From: Prasinococcaceae sp. CCMP 1430
Lineage: Eukaryota; Prasinodermophyta; Palmophyllophyceae; Prasinococcales; Prasinococcaceae
Direction: 5' to 3'
DNA length: 43,838 bases
NCBI GenBank assembly: GCA_013416795.1
Contig: RQSC01000056.1
Span: 61,865 to 105,702 of the forward strand
The notes under the pieces were generated by a model. The model did not search any database. It saw only the letters and a program-made list of their open reading frames with translations, and had not been told where the DNA came from. Positions 26,741 through 35,761 of this stretch are shown piece by piece; the first letter of the stretch is position 1; each line of letters opens with the position of its first letter. The position numbers and the translations under genes were made by a program.

Positions 26741-28384
26741 ATGGACGCGGCGATGGCGCTGCTGGCGGACGCGCGCGGCCGTGCGAACAGGCGCCTTGCG
26801 GGGTACGACGCGGCCACTGCGGCGGTCATCGGCGCAGCGGCGGCACTGGGCGCGCGCTGGGCGCTTGCCACGCTCGCGGAGGCGGAGAAGTCCGTGCGCG
26901 CCAAGGGCTTGAAGATGGCGTCCACCGAGGCCGCCATCGCCCTCGCGATGGCCGTCCCCGGCGTCGCCGCGTTCAAGGCGCGCGAGCAGGCCAAGGTCCT
27001 GGCGAAGATGCACAAGGACAAGCCGCCGCGGGAGGACGCCCTCTTCGAGCTGCCCGCGGGGCGCAGCGCCGGGGAAGTCGCGAGCGCGCTCGGCGCGATG
27101 AAGGACATGGACGCGGCGTGGCAGGCGCGCACCTCGGGCACGGTGTACATGGGCAGCGAAGGAATGGCGGAGCACGAAGAGCTCGTAGGCAAGGCGGTCA
27201 CGCAGTTCCTGCACAGCAATCCGCTTCACGGTGACCTCTTCCCCTCCGCGCAGCGCTGCGAGGCCGAGGTTGTCGCCATGTGCGCGTCGCTGCTTCACGG
27301 GGACGTCCGCACCACCGGCGTGGTCGGCAACATGACGTCAGGCGGCACCGAGTCAATTTTGATGGCGGTCAAGTCCGCGCGCGACTACGCGCGACAAACT
27401 CGCGGCATCACGGATCCGGAACTCGTCATGTGCGAGAACGCGCACCCGGCGTACGACAAGGCCGCGTCCTACTTCGGCCTCCGGGTCGTTCGCACGCGCG
27501 CGCGACCCGGCGCACTCGATGCCGATCCGGCGGCGATGCGCCGGGGCTGCTCGCGCAACACCGTGTTGCTCATCGCGAGCGCGCCGTCGTATCCGCACGG
27601 CGTCGTGGACGACGTCACGGAAATCGCGGCCACCGCGAAGAGCCTCGGGGCGTGCTGCCACGTCGACTGCTGCCTCGGAGGCTTCGTGGTGCCCTTCGCC
27701 AAGGCGGCCGGCGTGGACCTGCCGCCCTTCGACTTCGCCGTCCCGGGCGTCACCAGCATCTCCATAGACACGCACAAGTACGGCCTGGCACCCAAGGGCT
27801 CGAGCGTCGTGCTCTACCGCAGCAAGGAGCTCCGTCGCTGCATGTTCAGCGCCGCAACGGAGTGGACCGGCGGCCTCTACGTGAGCCCGTCGGTGGCCGG
27901 GAGCCGCGTGGGAAGCCTCGTGGTGGGCGCGTGGGCCGCGCTCGTGCACGTCGGCGCCGACGGCTACGCCAGCAACGCCAAGAAGATCCTGGACGCCGCC
28001 AAGCAGATGGCCCAGGGCATCGCCAAGATCGACGGCCTCGAGATCGTCGGGCGACCAGACGCGATGGTGGTCGCGTTCGGCTCGGTTGACCAGAAGGCGC
28101 TCGACATCTTCAAGGTCAACGACGCGCTGGCGGACAAGGGCTGGAGCCTCAATCCGCTGCAAAAGCCGTCGGCGCTGCACTTCTGCCTCACAATGCAGCA
28201 CGTCGACGGCGCTGTTGATGACTTCCTTCGCGACCTGGCGGAGTGCGTGGCCTACGTGCGCGCGAACCCCAGCTGGGACGGCTCCGGCATGGCCCCAATC
28301 TACGGCATGGCGACCGCCATGCCCGACCGAGGCGCCATCGCGGATTTGTTGACCTACTACATGGACTCAAGCACGGACGTCTGA
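26741..28384 (+). CDS. SGPL1: Sphingosine-1-phosphate lyase
   Basis: The product is 547 residues. The enzyme is an ER-membrane PLP enzyme that cleaves sphingosine-1-phosphate to phosphoethanolamine and a long-chain aldehyde, the exit step of sphingolipid breakdown. Seen here: an N-terminal hydrophobic segment (about 23-46, AATAAVIGAAAALGARW) as membrane anchor; SGTVYMGSE and FLHSNPLHGDLFPS near 131-170; GNMTSGGTESILMAVK (196-211) for phosphate binding; ENAHPAYDKAA with His235; HVDCCLGGF with Asp309; and SIDTHKYGLAPKG with the Schiff-base Lys346. The C-terminus is ordinary for the family and the length is usual (about 550-590). The ATG at 26741 gives the expected lumenal tail and anchor; the open frame further upstream is Arg-rich noise. 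Confidence 0.95.
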   Translation: MDAAMALLADARGRANRRLAGYDAATAAVIGAAAALGARWALATLAEAEKSVRAKGLKMASTEAAIALAMAVPGVAAFKAREQAKVLAKMHKDKPPREDALFELPAGRSAGEVASALGAMKDMDAAWQARTSGTVYMGSEGMAEHEELVGKAVTQFLHSNPLHGDLFPSAQRCEAEVVAMCASLLHGDVRTTGVVGNMTSGGTESILMAVKSARDYARQTRGITDPELVMCENAHPAYDKAASYFGLRVVRTRARPGALDADPAAMRRGCSRNTVLLIASAPSYPHGVVDDVTEIAATAKSLGACCHVDCCLGGFVVPFAKAAGVDLPPFDFAVPGVTSISIDTHKYGLAPKGSSVVLYRSKELRRCMFSAATEWTGGLYVSPSVAGSRVGSLVVGAWAALVHVGADGYASNAKKILDAAKQMAQGIAKIDGLEIVGRPDAMVVAFGSVDQKALDIFKVNDALADKGWSLNPLQKPSALHFCLTMQHVDGAVDDFLRDLAECVAYVRANPSWDGSGMAPIYGMATAMPDRGAIADLLTYYMDSSTDV

Positions 28385-28559
28385 GGCGATACTACAGTGT
28401 ACAGTACGCGTCGCGCGTCGCCTGCGGCATGCACACCGTTGTCACGCATGTACACTTTTGTTTTGCACGCATCGTCGCGCGACGCCGCGCGCTCAAGCTG
28501 GGTCTCGCGCAGTGGTACAAAAGATAAAAGGTGTATGTATACAAGCGATGCCCGCGCAG
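28385..28559. terminator. Convergent 3' gap with TGTACA and TGTATACA
   Basis: Between the lyase (+) and the TOR1/SPR2-like gene (-). TGTACA at 28398-28403 and 28449-28454, and TGTATACA at 28536-28543, give three palindromes within 150 bp. Confidence 0.5.
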
Positions 28560-30377
28560 TCACTTCTGCGTCCAGGCGTGCGCCAGGCGCAGGTGTTCGT
28601 CGCGAGCCTGCTGCCCGCCCGGCCCGCGGTACTTGCGCCCGAAGGTGTCCAGCGCTGTGAGTAATTCCATCCTGTCGTCGTCCTGGAGCGAGAGCTCGAC
28701 GACACCCACCTGTGCCACCCACAAAATTGCCAATTCTGCGTGCGTGTCGTCCAACACCATGCTCCCGAGGCGCTTCACCACCGCTCCGCCGGTCTCAGGC
28801 GTGAGCTTGTGCAGGCACGGGTCCACGCGGCCGAGCAGTCGAACCAGGGCGGAGTCGCTGCCGCGCTGCGAGTTGAGCGCCTCATGGAACGCCGCGTTCA
28901 GATTGCCCTGTTCAAGGTGGGCCAGCACGCGCTGCCAGGGCGTGTGCCCGGAGCCAAAGCCGGAGCCCGCACCTGACGACGGCCCAGGTGGCGCATGCGT
29001 GCCCACCACCGGTGGGCGAGCCTTGCCAGGAAACGCGTTCTCATCCAAATGCGCGCCAACGCTGCCATCGACAACCCGTCCGCCCTCGGCCTCCGATGGC
29101 ATCGCCCTCCCTCCCCTGGCAGTGAACGCACGAACCTCCCTCTCGAGCGTGTCCACCCTCGCCTCCACCCCGGACATGGCCACCCGTGTGCTCGTGCTGA
29201 ATTCCGCGACCATTTGAAGCAGCTCATCCTGCTGCGCGGCCAGGCGCCGCAACTCGACGAGGATGTCTGTCGCATCCGACTGCGAGAGTCCATCCATGCG
29301 GAGCGCGGGGGCAGGTGGAGCCTCTGGTTCAGGTTGTGGTTGTGGTTGTGGTTGTGGTCGTGGCTCAGGCTCAGGCTCTGGCTCAGGCGAAGCGTCCCTT
29401 TCATCTGGCTTCGCTGCAACCTCTGGCTCATTGACGGCCTCAGTAGACACATCTGCGCGCACGTCCTCTCCCAACACGAGCTCTGGCTCCAGTGCGTTGC
29501 CGATGACAGGCCCCTCACTGATCTCCCCCTCGGGAGGCAGCGCGGACACGACGAGAGGCACATCGCGCTTGTGGAAGAAGGCGTCATTGGGCTTCATCTG
29601 CAGCGCCGACCGCGCCCGCCGGCCGCGAGACGAAAGTCCGCCTCTGCTATCGTCTTCGTCGTCGCCACCGTCGACCCCGACCAGTCGCTCTACAGCGCGA
29701 GTGGCCTCGGTGACCGCGCTGCGCACGCTCGCGACGCGGTCATATCGAGCGCCTTCCAACGCGCTTCGCGCCTGCGACGCGTAACGCAGGAGGTCGTGCG
29801 GCAGGGAGGACGCCATCTCGACGATGAGCCGCGCGCCCGAGCGGCGAGCGGCGAAGTCCTTCGGGTCGGCCAGCGCTTGCTCCGCGAGCCGCAAGAGAGT
29901 GCCGGCGTGCGCCTGCGCCTCAGCTCCGAGCGCCAGGAGCGCGCCAAGCGCGTCGAGCGCCTCGCGCCTCGCGCCGAAGACGGGGCGCTCGACATGGCGC
30001 AGCAGCTTGGGGAACGCCGCCGTGGCCGAGCTGCGCCGCGCCGAGTCGCTCACGGTCGCACCGATCATGGCAGTCAGGCAGTGACAGGCGGTGGCCTGAA
30101 TGGCCGGATCAGAGTCGTGCATCGCTTCGATGAGCGGCCGCCAAAGCGCTTCGAGCTCGCCCGCGCTCGACCCCGCGGCGCCGCTCGCAGCGAGCGCGGC
30201 GAAGGCATCGGCGCACGCATCGCTGACGGGGTCGCGCTGCTCGGCTGACCCGCTGCGCGTGCCCCCCCGCACGGTCCCCTTGAAGTGCCGCAGCAGGTGC
30301 GCCACGAGCCGCGGCACGTGCGCCGCGAGCGCGCGGCCTTTGGTGCGCGCGAGCGCAGCGAACGCGCCAAGTAGCTG
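28560..30377 (-). CDS. TORTIFOLIA1/SPIRAL2-like HEAT-repeat microtubule-associated protein (5' end unresolved)
   Basis: About 605 residues are supported. In plants TOR1/SPR2 proteins bind microtubule minus ends and control cell twisting; TOG-like HEAT repeats bind tubulin. Seen here: HEAT-type helices from QLLGAFAALARTKGRALAAHVPRLVAHLL through DACADAFAALA, DPAIQATACHCLTAMI and ERPVFGARREALDALGALLALG; a Glu/Pro/Gln low-complexity linker (PEPEPEPEPRPQPQPQPQPE, 29330-29400); a coiled coil (ILVELRRLAAQQDELLQMVA; VEARVDTLEREVRAF); and a C-terminal helical domain with PWQRVLAHLEQGNLNAAFHEAL and DSALVRLLGRVDPCLHKL, the pattern that ends plant TOR1/SPR2. No ATG opens the frame and the first HEAT helices are missing, so at least one upstream exon is likely; the frame is open to 30452. 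Neighbouring GGTCAAAA (30447-30454) is a minus-strand TTTTGACC. Confidence 0.72.
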   Translation of the reverse strand, partial: QLLGAFAALARTKGRALAAHVPRLVAHLLRHFKGTVRGGTRSGSAEQRDPVSDACADAFAALAASGAAGSSAGELEALWRPLIEAMHDSDPAIQATACHCLTAMIGATVSDSARRSSATAAFPKLLRHVERPVFGARREALDALGALLALGAEAQAHAGTLLRLAEQALADPKDFAARRSGARLIVEMASSLPHDLLRYASQARSALEGARYDRVASVRSAVTEATRAVERLVGVDGGDDEDDSRGGLSSRGRRARSALQMKPNDAFFHKRDVPLVVSALPPEGEISEGPVIGNALEPELVLGEDVRADVSTEAVNEPEVAAKPDERDASPEPEPEPEPRPQPQPQPQPEPEAPPAPALRMDGLSQSDATDILVELRRLAAQQDELLQMVAEFSTSTRVAMSGVEARVDTLEREVRAFTARGGRAMPSEAEGGRVVDGSVGAHLDENAFPGKARPPVVGTHAPPGPSSGAGSGFGSGHTPWQRVLAHLEQGNLNAAFHEALNSQRGSDSALVRLLGRVDPCLHKLTPETGGAVVKRLGSMVLDDTHAELAILWVAQVGVVELSLQDDDRMELLTALDTFGRKYRGPGGQQARDEHLRLAHAWTQK

Positions 30378-30934
30378 ACCTCTCGCCCCCCACCCCCACC
30401 CCTGAGCGCCTCGCCCCCGCAGCGGGGCGCACGCGCTGTGGCGCGCGGTCAAAATCGAACGCGCGCTCGCCGCCGCCGCCCCCGCCGAAACGAAACACCC
30501 TCGATTTCATCAGGAAATGCCCAAACCTCACCACCGCTTCGCCGAGCGTCTCACGCGCATGAAACCGCAAAAATGACCCGCGCGAACGAGGACACCCCCC
30601 TTCGATCCATCGTCGAGACCGCGGCTCAGACAGACCGCACACGCAGAAAGAGAGAGCACGTCAAAAGGTGTTGCTACAAAAAGTAGATGCATTTTGATAT
30701 GGGGCTGTGAGATTGGATGGCGTTCGGTCGGTCGTAACTGCCACGTGGGCAAGCGTGCGGCGCGCGCGTGCGGGCGCCGGCGCCACACGCGGCCCGCGGG
30801 CCGCACGGGCGCGGCTCCCGGGCTGTCTCTCTCTCTCTCTCTCTCTCTCTGTCTCCCTCGCGCGCTCTATCTCTGTGTGGACCTAGCCTCGCGTCGCCTC
30901 GCCTGGCGCGCGCCAGGTCTGTGGTGAGCGCGCG
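30378..30934. promoter_or_regulatory. Divergent promoter region with TTTTGACC (-), ATTTTGAT (+) and a CT repeat
   Basis: GGTCAAAA at 30447-30454 reads TTTTGACC toward the TOR1/SPR2-like gene, and ATTTTGAT at 30691-30698 reads toward the MOSC gene, each in the direction of its gene. A (CT)n microsatellite of about 28 bases lies at 30824-30851 in the MOSC leader. Part of the first exon of the TOR1/SPR2-like gene may be hidden here. Confidence 0.5.
30824..30851. repeat. (CT)n microsatellite
   Basis: An uninterrupted CT dinucleotide tract of about 13-14 units in the 5' leader of the MOSC gene. Confidence 0.9.
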
Positions 30935-31798
30935 ATGGCGCGGCCGCGTGAGGTTGCGGGCGACTGCGGCGACTGCGAGCAGGAGGCGGGCTGCCAGGCG
31001 CACCTGGGGACGATCGGCCGACTCTCGCGAAGCGTTGAGGCGCGGCCGCTGCCGCCGATCGACGGCGAGCCGGGTGCGGTGTCCTACTACATGCGCGAGG
31101 ATGCGCCCGAGCTGAGGCTGGTCACGAGCGAAGGTATTGCCGGTGACCGGCGCCTCTCGCCGAGCCACCTGACCCGAGCTCGCGATATACTGTTCGTGGA
31201 CCCGGAGACGCTCCGCCGAATTCGGAGCGATCAAGCCGACGATGCCGGAGATACGAAGGACAGCGACGACGCGACCATGGTCGGCCAGAACGTCACGCTC
31301 AATGAGGGTGCGCGCATCGCGGAATGGTGCGTCGGCGATGAGATCCGCGTCGGCCGCACCGCCGTGGTGCGCCTCACAAGCTGCCGCCGGCCCTGCCCCA
31401 AGAACGACAACGCGCACGGCGCTGGCGCTTGCCAGCGCATGCACGAGGGTGCGCTCGGCGGAGTATTTGGCACTGTCATAGCGGGTGGGGTCGTCCGTGT
31501 GGGCGACTCGATCAGCCTTTTGCGGCGGATCTCACCTCGTTGGACGTGCGTCGGAGTGCACCTGGCGCTCTACGGCAGCACGCCCGAGATCAGCCCGGCC
31601 GTCCTGCGGGAGATCGCGCGGCTGCCGCACCTCGAGGGCCCGCGGTACAGGGACGTCGCATTGCGGCGAGCGCAGCAAGCAGAAAAGTCAGATCCATCTC
31701 CCTGGATGGACTTTCTGAGCACCCGCGCAGCCAGGTCGGTGATCCTGCTGGCGGCATGCGCGCTTGGTTGGACGCTCGGCGGACGAGCTGGGAGCTGA
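30935..31798 (+). CDS. MOSC-domain protein with C-terminal membrane tail
   Basis: The product is 287 residues. MOSC domains (C-terminal domain of molybdenum-cofactor sulfurases, mARC, bacterial YiiM) bind molybdopterin and handle sulfur or amidoxime reduction. Seen here: a start GTIGRLSRSVEARPLPPI, EGIAGDRR (67-73), VGQNVTLNEGARIAEWCVGDEIRVG (116-140) and VVRLTSCRRPCPK with Cys150 as the conserved candidate ligand and Cys154 nearby, then GVFGTVIAGGVVRVGDSI. It is a stand-alone domain of the YiiM type, without an aminotransferase-like sulfurase part. Unusual is a hydrophobic C-terminal segment (about 268-284, SVILLAACALGWTLGG) flanked by Arg, which would make it a tail-anchored protein. CxxC pairs near the start (CGDCEQEAGC) are also uncommon. 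The ATG at 30935 fits the start of the domain. Confidence 0.8.
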   Translation: MARPREVAGDCGDCEQEAGCQAHLGTIGRLSRSVEARPLPPIDGEPGAVSYYMREDAPELRLVTSEGIAGDRRLSPSHLTRARDILFVDPETLRRIRSDQADDAGDTKDSDDATMVGQNVTLNEGARIAEWCVGDEIRVGRTAVVRLTSCRRPCPKNDNAHGAGACQRMHEGALGGVFGTVIAGGVVRVGDSISLLRRISPRWTCVGVHLALYGSTPEISPAVLREIARLPHLEGPRYRDVALRRAQQAEKSDPSPWMDFLSTRAARSVILLAACALGWTLGGRAGS

Positions 31799-32384
31799 CA
31801 GACGCGGTCGAGGTCGGCTTCGCGACCAGCTCGCACGCGGCGAGCGCCTCCAGAGGGGCATCGCCGGCGGTTCCGACGTCTCTTGGCTACAGCCCGAGCC
31901 CTCCGCCCCCCGCTCGCTCGCCCGCGCGCCGGCCACGGAGAGCCGGCGGAGGTATGGGTACTGCTTGAGCTCTGGCGGCCTTCGTGCCAACATTCGACGT
32001 AAGATTTGAACGACCGCACTTTCATTTTGACCACTTCCAATTTTGAATATACCGTGATACGGTGTTTTCAATTTGATCAGGAAAAGATCGGAAGCTTTTT
32101 GTCCTGGCAGTCTTGTTTTGATTGCATTGTATGAAAAGGCTGTTGTGTTCGCGGCGCTGCCAGCGGGGCGAGCGTCACCGCCGGCGCTGCCACACTGCCC
32201 GCACGGGGCGCACCGGGGGCTGGGAGGGGGCGCCGCGCCGCGCGCGCGGCGGGGAGCGCACGACGCCCCCGCGTCGCCGCAGCAGCCTTTCGTCGCGAAC
32301 GGCGGCGGCGCGCCGGCGGGCCCGGGCCCGGCGTCGAGTCCCGTCTCAATCCTCTGCGCGGGAGTCGGCGCAGTCGGCGGCGGT
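31799..32384. promoter_or_regulatory. Exo70 upstream region with TTTTGACC and TTTTGAT
   Basis: One of the most A/T-rich parts of the window (31985-32135). TTTTGACC at 32025-32032, TTTTGAA at about 32041 and TTTTGAT at 32116-32122 all point toward Exo70. The Exo70 frame is open from 32073 but has no ATG before the conserved region. Confidence 0.5.
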
Positions 32385-34727
32385 GACCCCGTCTTGGCGT
32401 ACCGCGCGCGAGCCGCGAACGTGCGCGCAGCGCTTGCGGCGTCGGCAGCGACGCGCTCGGAGGTCATCGGGGTGCTGGACAGCCTCGAGGCTACCATGTC
32501 GGGGCTCGCCGCTGCGATGGCTCCCATCCAGGCGCGCACGCGCTCTTTGGGCGTGGGCCAGGGCAACGTGCGCGCCGCGCGTGCGTCGTGCGAGCGCGTG
32601 CTCGCAATGCTCGACGCGCCGCGCAAGTACGAACGCAGCATCGCCGCCGGTGCGAGTGGCACCTCGCTCAGACCGTTCCTCGAGGCCGTGGACGAACTGG
32701 AGAGCGCGCGCGACTTCCTGGACGAGCGCAGGGACATGCGCGGCGTCGATGACGCGCTCGCGCGCACGAACTCGCTCCTCGCTTCCGCCGGACCGCACTG
32801 CGAGCGCGAGTTCAAGGTCAGGCTGGTGCCGCCCGAGCTACGTGCGCTGCTTGCATCCCCCGGACGGCACCCCGAGGGCGAGACGACGGTCAGGCTGGTG
32901 CCGGCCGAGGTGCGTTCGGCAACCCTCGGCGGTACCTTCACCGCTGGCAACAGCCGTGTCGCAAACGCTCCGAGGTCAAGACGCGAGAGGGGGGGCTCAG
33001 GCAGCAGCGCCGTAACGCCTGCCTCCTCGGCGGGTGCCGAGGAGGGCGACGAGGCGGACGACGGCGGCGGCGCCCCCCACCTGGCAGCCCCGATGCCAAG
33101 CAAGGATGAGATGCCGGCCCTGGCGGCGCTCGCCGCGGCCGCTCACAGGGCGGGGAGGGGCGCGGGGATATCATCCGTGTACCTGTCTAGCCGGGCGAGC
33201 GCCGTCTCTAAGGCGCTCGAGTCTCTTGACATGGCCGCCTTTCCGGGCGGCGACTTCCAACCCGGTGCAGTGGATGCAGTCGCGGCGCTCTCGCCCATCA
33301 CGCCAGAGGTGGGGGCGCGCTCGCATGCGAGCAACGCGCGCACGCCACACGCCCCAGGAGCGCCCAACGCGCCGCCCGTCGAGTGGACCGAGGAGACCAG
33401 GCGCGTGCGTGTTTGGCGAGACGCCATCAGCGCACTGGCAGGCAGAGTGCTGCCTGCAGAGCTCGAGCTCGCCACCGAGGTGTTCGGCATGTGCAACGAA
33501 GAGGCCGCCGAGGGCGCCTTCGCTCAGGTTGCCAACCATGCGCTCGCCGCCCCGTTGCGATTCGCACGCGCTGCGGCCGCGCGGGGTCCTGGCGGCGGGT
33601 CCGTCGGCGTCCACACTGCCCGGTCGCCTGGCGGATCCTCACCTGTTGTCCCTGAGCGCAGCTTCCTCTTTCTCGACATGGTGCTAACGCTGGACGAGGC
33701 CAAAGCGGCCCTCGAGACTGCAAGCGGTAGGGTGTCCCATGGCGACAGCGTGGTCAGAGGCCGCGAGGCGGCACGGCGCGAACCCATTCGGGGCACGGTG
33801 GCCGAGCTGGCCGCCTGCCGCGCGGAGCTGGCACATGCCTCTGCGAGCTCGGTGCGGAGCCTCATCAGCGCCGTGAAGACCGACGCCAGCTCCTCGGTGC
33901 CGGCCAAGGGCAACGTGCACCCTCTCGCTGCATATTCGATGAATTTCCTGCGCAGGCTGGTGGCGTACCCTCCAGCGGTGCTCGCCGCCGCCGTGGGCGC
34001 CGACGCTGCGTCGCCGGCAGATCTCGACGCGCTCCTCGCAGACGTGTGCCAAGGCGTAGCCGACGCGCTCGCTGTGACCTTGGAGAGGAAAGCCGTGGCA
34101 GGCTACCCCAAGAATCACGCGCTGCGTGCGCTGTTCCTCATGAACAACGCGCAGTACATCTCACGCCACGCGAAGAAGTCCAGGTACCTTGGCCGGCTGC
34201 TAGGAGAACGGTGGCTGAAGGAGCGCAAGGCGGAAGTGCACGCGCAGGCCGACGAATACCGGCTGCGGTCGTTCGAGAAGCTCATGGAGCTGCTCACGCG
34301 CGATGCGGGCAGCGAAGGCCAGCCATCGGGAATCAAGCAGGTGAACGCCATCGTCGATGATATCCTCAAAACGCAGCGGTACTGGACGATCGCAGATGCG
34401 AATCTGCGCGACAGGGTGCGGCGCTCCATCGCGCGCGCGATACTGCCACCGTACGCCGCGTTCGCCGAGCGCTGCAGCGTGGCGGCCGCGGCGTCGACTC
34501 CCAGCGTCGCCGGCGCCATCGTTGGCAAATTGAGCGGTGGCCAGGCGCTGAAACACTCTCCCGCCGACCTGGAGTCAATCATCGGCGAGCTCTTCGCATT
34601 CGGAGAGGCGACTGATGACGAGACGGAGACACCGTCTGCATCCGTGCGCAGCGGCTTCACCCACGCGAGCCACGGCGTCCCATCTAGTCATGGCACCGGA
34701 GCTGGCAACGGCGCAGCCGCACACTAA
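32385..34727 (+). CDS. EXO70: Exocyst complex component Exo70 (5' end unresolved)
   Basis: About 780 residues are supported. Exo70 tethers secretory vesicles at the plasma membrane, binding PI(4,5)P2 through its C-terminal domain. Seen here: the N-terminal coiled-coil pattern (TRSEVIGVLDSLEATMSG, PIQARTRSLGVGQGNVRAA); a long Ala/Gly-rich middle; and the family's C-terminal rod with HPLAAYSMNFLRRLVAYP, the signature ALRALFLMNNAQYISRHAKK, YLGRLLGERWLKERKAEV and SFEKLMELL. The last segment (LKHSPADLESIIGELF) matches the Exo70 end; a Ser/Gly/His tail follows. The frame has no ATG upstream of the conserved N-terminus, so a first coding exon must lie upstream with an unrecognised splice; the nearest ATG (32131) is in another frame. 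The linker of about 250 residues between the N-terminal helices and the C-terminal domain is longer than usual. Confidence 0.88.
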   Translation, partial: DPVLAYRARAANVRAALAASAATRSEVIGVLDSLEATMSGLAAAMAPIQARTRSLGVGQGNVRAARASCERVLAMLDAPRKYERSIAAGASGTSLRPFLEAVDELESARDFLDERRDMRGVDDALARTNSLLASAGPHCEREFKVRLVPPELRALLASPGRHPEGETTVRLVPAEVRSATLGGTFTAGNSRVANAPRSRRERGGSGSSAVTPASSAGAEEGDEADDGGGAPHLAAPMPSKDEMPALAALAAAAHRAGRGAGISSVYLSSRASAVSKALESLDMAAFPGGDFQPGAVDAVAALSPITPEVGARSHASNARTPHAPGAPNAPPVEWTEETRRVRVWRDAISALAGRVLPAELELATEVFGMCNEEAAEGAFAQVANHALAAPLRFARAAAARGPGGGSVGVHTARSPGGSSPVVPERSFLFLDMVLTLDEAKAALETASGRVSHGDSVVRGREAARREPIRGTVAELAACRAELAHASASSVRSLISAVKTDASSSVPAKGNVHPLAAYSMNFLRRLVAYPPAVLAAAVGADAASPADLDALLADVCQGVADALAVTLERKAVAGYPKNHALRALFLMNNAQYISRHAKKSRYLGRLLGERWLKERKAEVHAQADEYRLRSFEKLMELLTRDAGSEGQPSGIKQVNAIVDDILKTQRYWTIADANLRDRVRRSIARAILPPYAAFAERCSVAAAASTPSVAGAIVGKLSGGQALKHSPADLESIIGELFAFGEATDDETETPSASVRSGFTHASHGVPSSHGTGAGNGAAAH

Positions 34728-34876
34728 GTGAGTGCGCCCGCGATGTCGCGGAATGCCGCCAGGATGTATGTATACTTGTTATCTGTACTACGAGGTCCTC
34801 CCCAATAGGCCGCATGCGCAGGCCGCCCACCGGCGCGCGGCGAGCGGAGCAGAGCGCACGCCACCGAAGCGTGGCT
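34728..34876. terminator. Convergent 3' gap with TGTATACT
   Basis: TGTATGTATACTTG around 34765-34778 lies between Exo70 (+) and capping protein beta (-); it is one base off the TGTATACA palindrome. A further TGTA follows at about 34784. Confidence 0.4.
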
Positions 34877-35761
34877 TCACTCGCCGCTCTTGGCCCGGCG
34901 CTTGGCCATCATCTCCGCGATCAGGCCGGTCTGCATGGTGAAGGCCTGCGAGCTGGCGTGTTTGATGGAGACCGGGCCCACGTCGTTGGTGGACGCGCCC
35001 GCGGTGCGGAGCAGCCCCACGACCTCTTGGGTCTTGCCGAAGTATACCTGGTCGAGCGAATTGCGCAGCTTGCCCTCCATCTCCTCGATAGCCTTTCCAA
35101 TATTGGTGAGGTGCGACTCGTCCGGCCTTGTGGCGGATGCTCGTTTCTTTGCCTGCCGCGTGATGTGGCCCGCCAGCGAGAATTCGCCGCCCGAGCCATC
35201 CTTGGTCCGCAGGTACAGCATGACCGTCGAGGTCAGCGTGTACGTGCTCAGCCCATCCGCGCCCGTCTCGTCCACCTCAACCACGTGCACGGCATCCCAG
35301 GAGCCGTCGTTGGCGTCCACGCGCTTCCCGCCCTGTTTCTTTATCAGGAAGCACCCAGCGAAGCCCCCGTCGGCCTCCCAGAGGTACACGCTGGAGAGGC
35401 CGCCTTCGTAGTACAGCTGCCTGTACGCAGACCACACTTCGTTGGCCTCGATCTCCTTCGCGCGCAGGTCCGCCGAGGGCAGCGTGGGTGGCTCTTGGTC
35501 GGCGGCGATCGCCGGGAAGTACTGGTTGCTCCACGGCGAGCGATAGCTGTCCCCGTCGCGGTTGTAGTCGCAGCACAGGTACGACCGGCCCTTGCCCGCG
35601 GGCGACTCGTCGCACACGACCTTCAGCGGCGCGTCGATCCGCGAGCGCAGCTCGTCCTCGAGGTCGGGCGCGAGCGCCACGAGTTTCTCCAGGTTTTCGC
35701 TCACGGCCTCGGGCGGCAGCCGCCGCATTAGGTCGAGCGCGCAGTCGAGCGCATCAGGCAT
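34877..35761 (-). CDS. CAPZB: F-actin-capping protein subunit beta
   Basis: The product is 294 residues and intronless. With the alpha subunit it caps actin barbed ends. The sequence follows the family closely from start to end: DCALDLMRRLPPEAVSENL, YLCCDYNRDGDSYRSPWSN (about 62-80), LRAKEIEANEVWSAYRQLYY, SSVYLWEADGGFAGCFLIKK, WDAVHVVEVDE, YTLTSTVMLYL, FSLAGHITRQ and HLTNIGKAIEEMEGKLRNSL. The C-terminal helix (tentacle) that binds actin follows VYFGKTQEVVGLLR. The length is normal (about 270-300). The ATG at 35761 matches the usual start; the open frame extends upstream to 36070 but is low-complexity. The alpha subunit is not in the window. Confidence 0.97.
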   Translation of the reverse strand: MPDALDCALDLMRRLPPEAVSENLEKLVALAPDLEDELRSRIDAPLKVVCDESPAGKGRSYLCCDYNRDGDSYRSPWSNQYFPAIAADQEPPTLPSADLRAKEIEANEVWSAYRQLYYEGGLSSVYLWEADGGFAGCFLIKKQGGKRVDANDGSWDAVHVVEVDETGADGLSTYTLTSTVMLYLRTKDGSGGEFSLAGHITRQAKKRASATRPDESHLTNIGKAIEEMEGKLRNSLDQVYFGKTQEVVGLLRTAGASTNDVGPVSIKHASSQAFTMQTGLIAEMMAKRRAKSGE

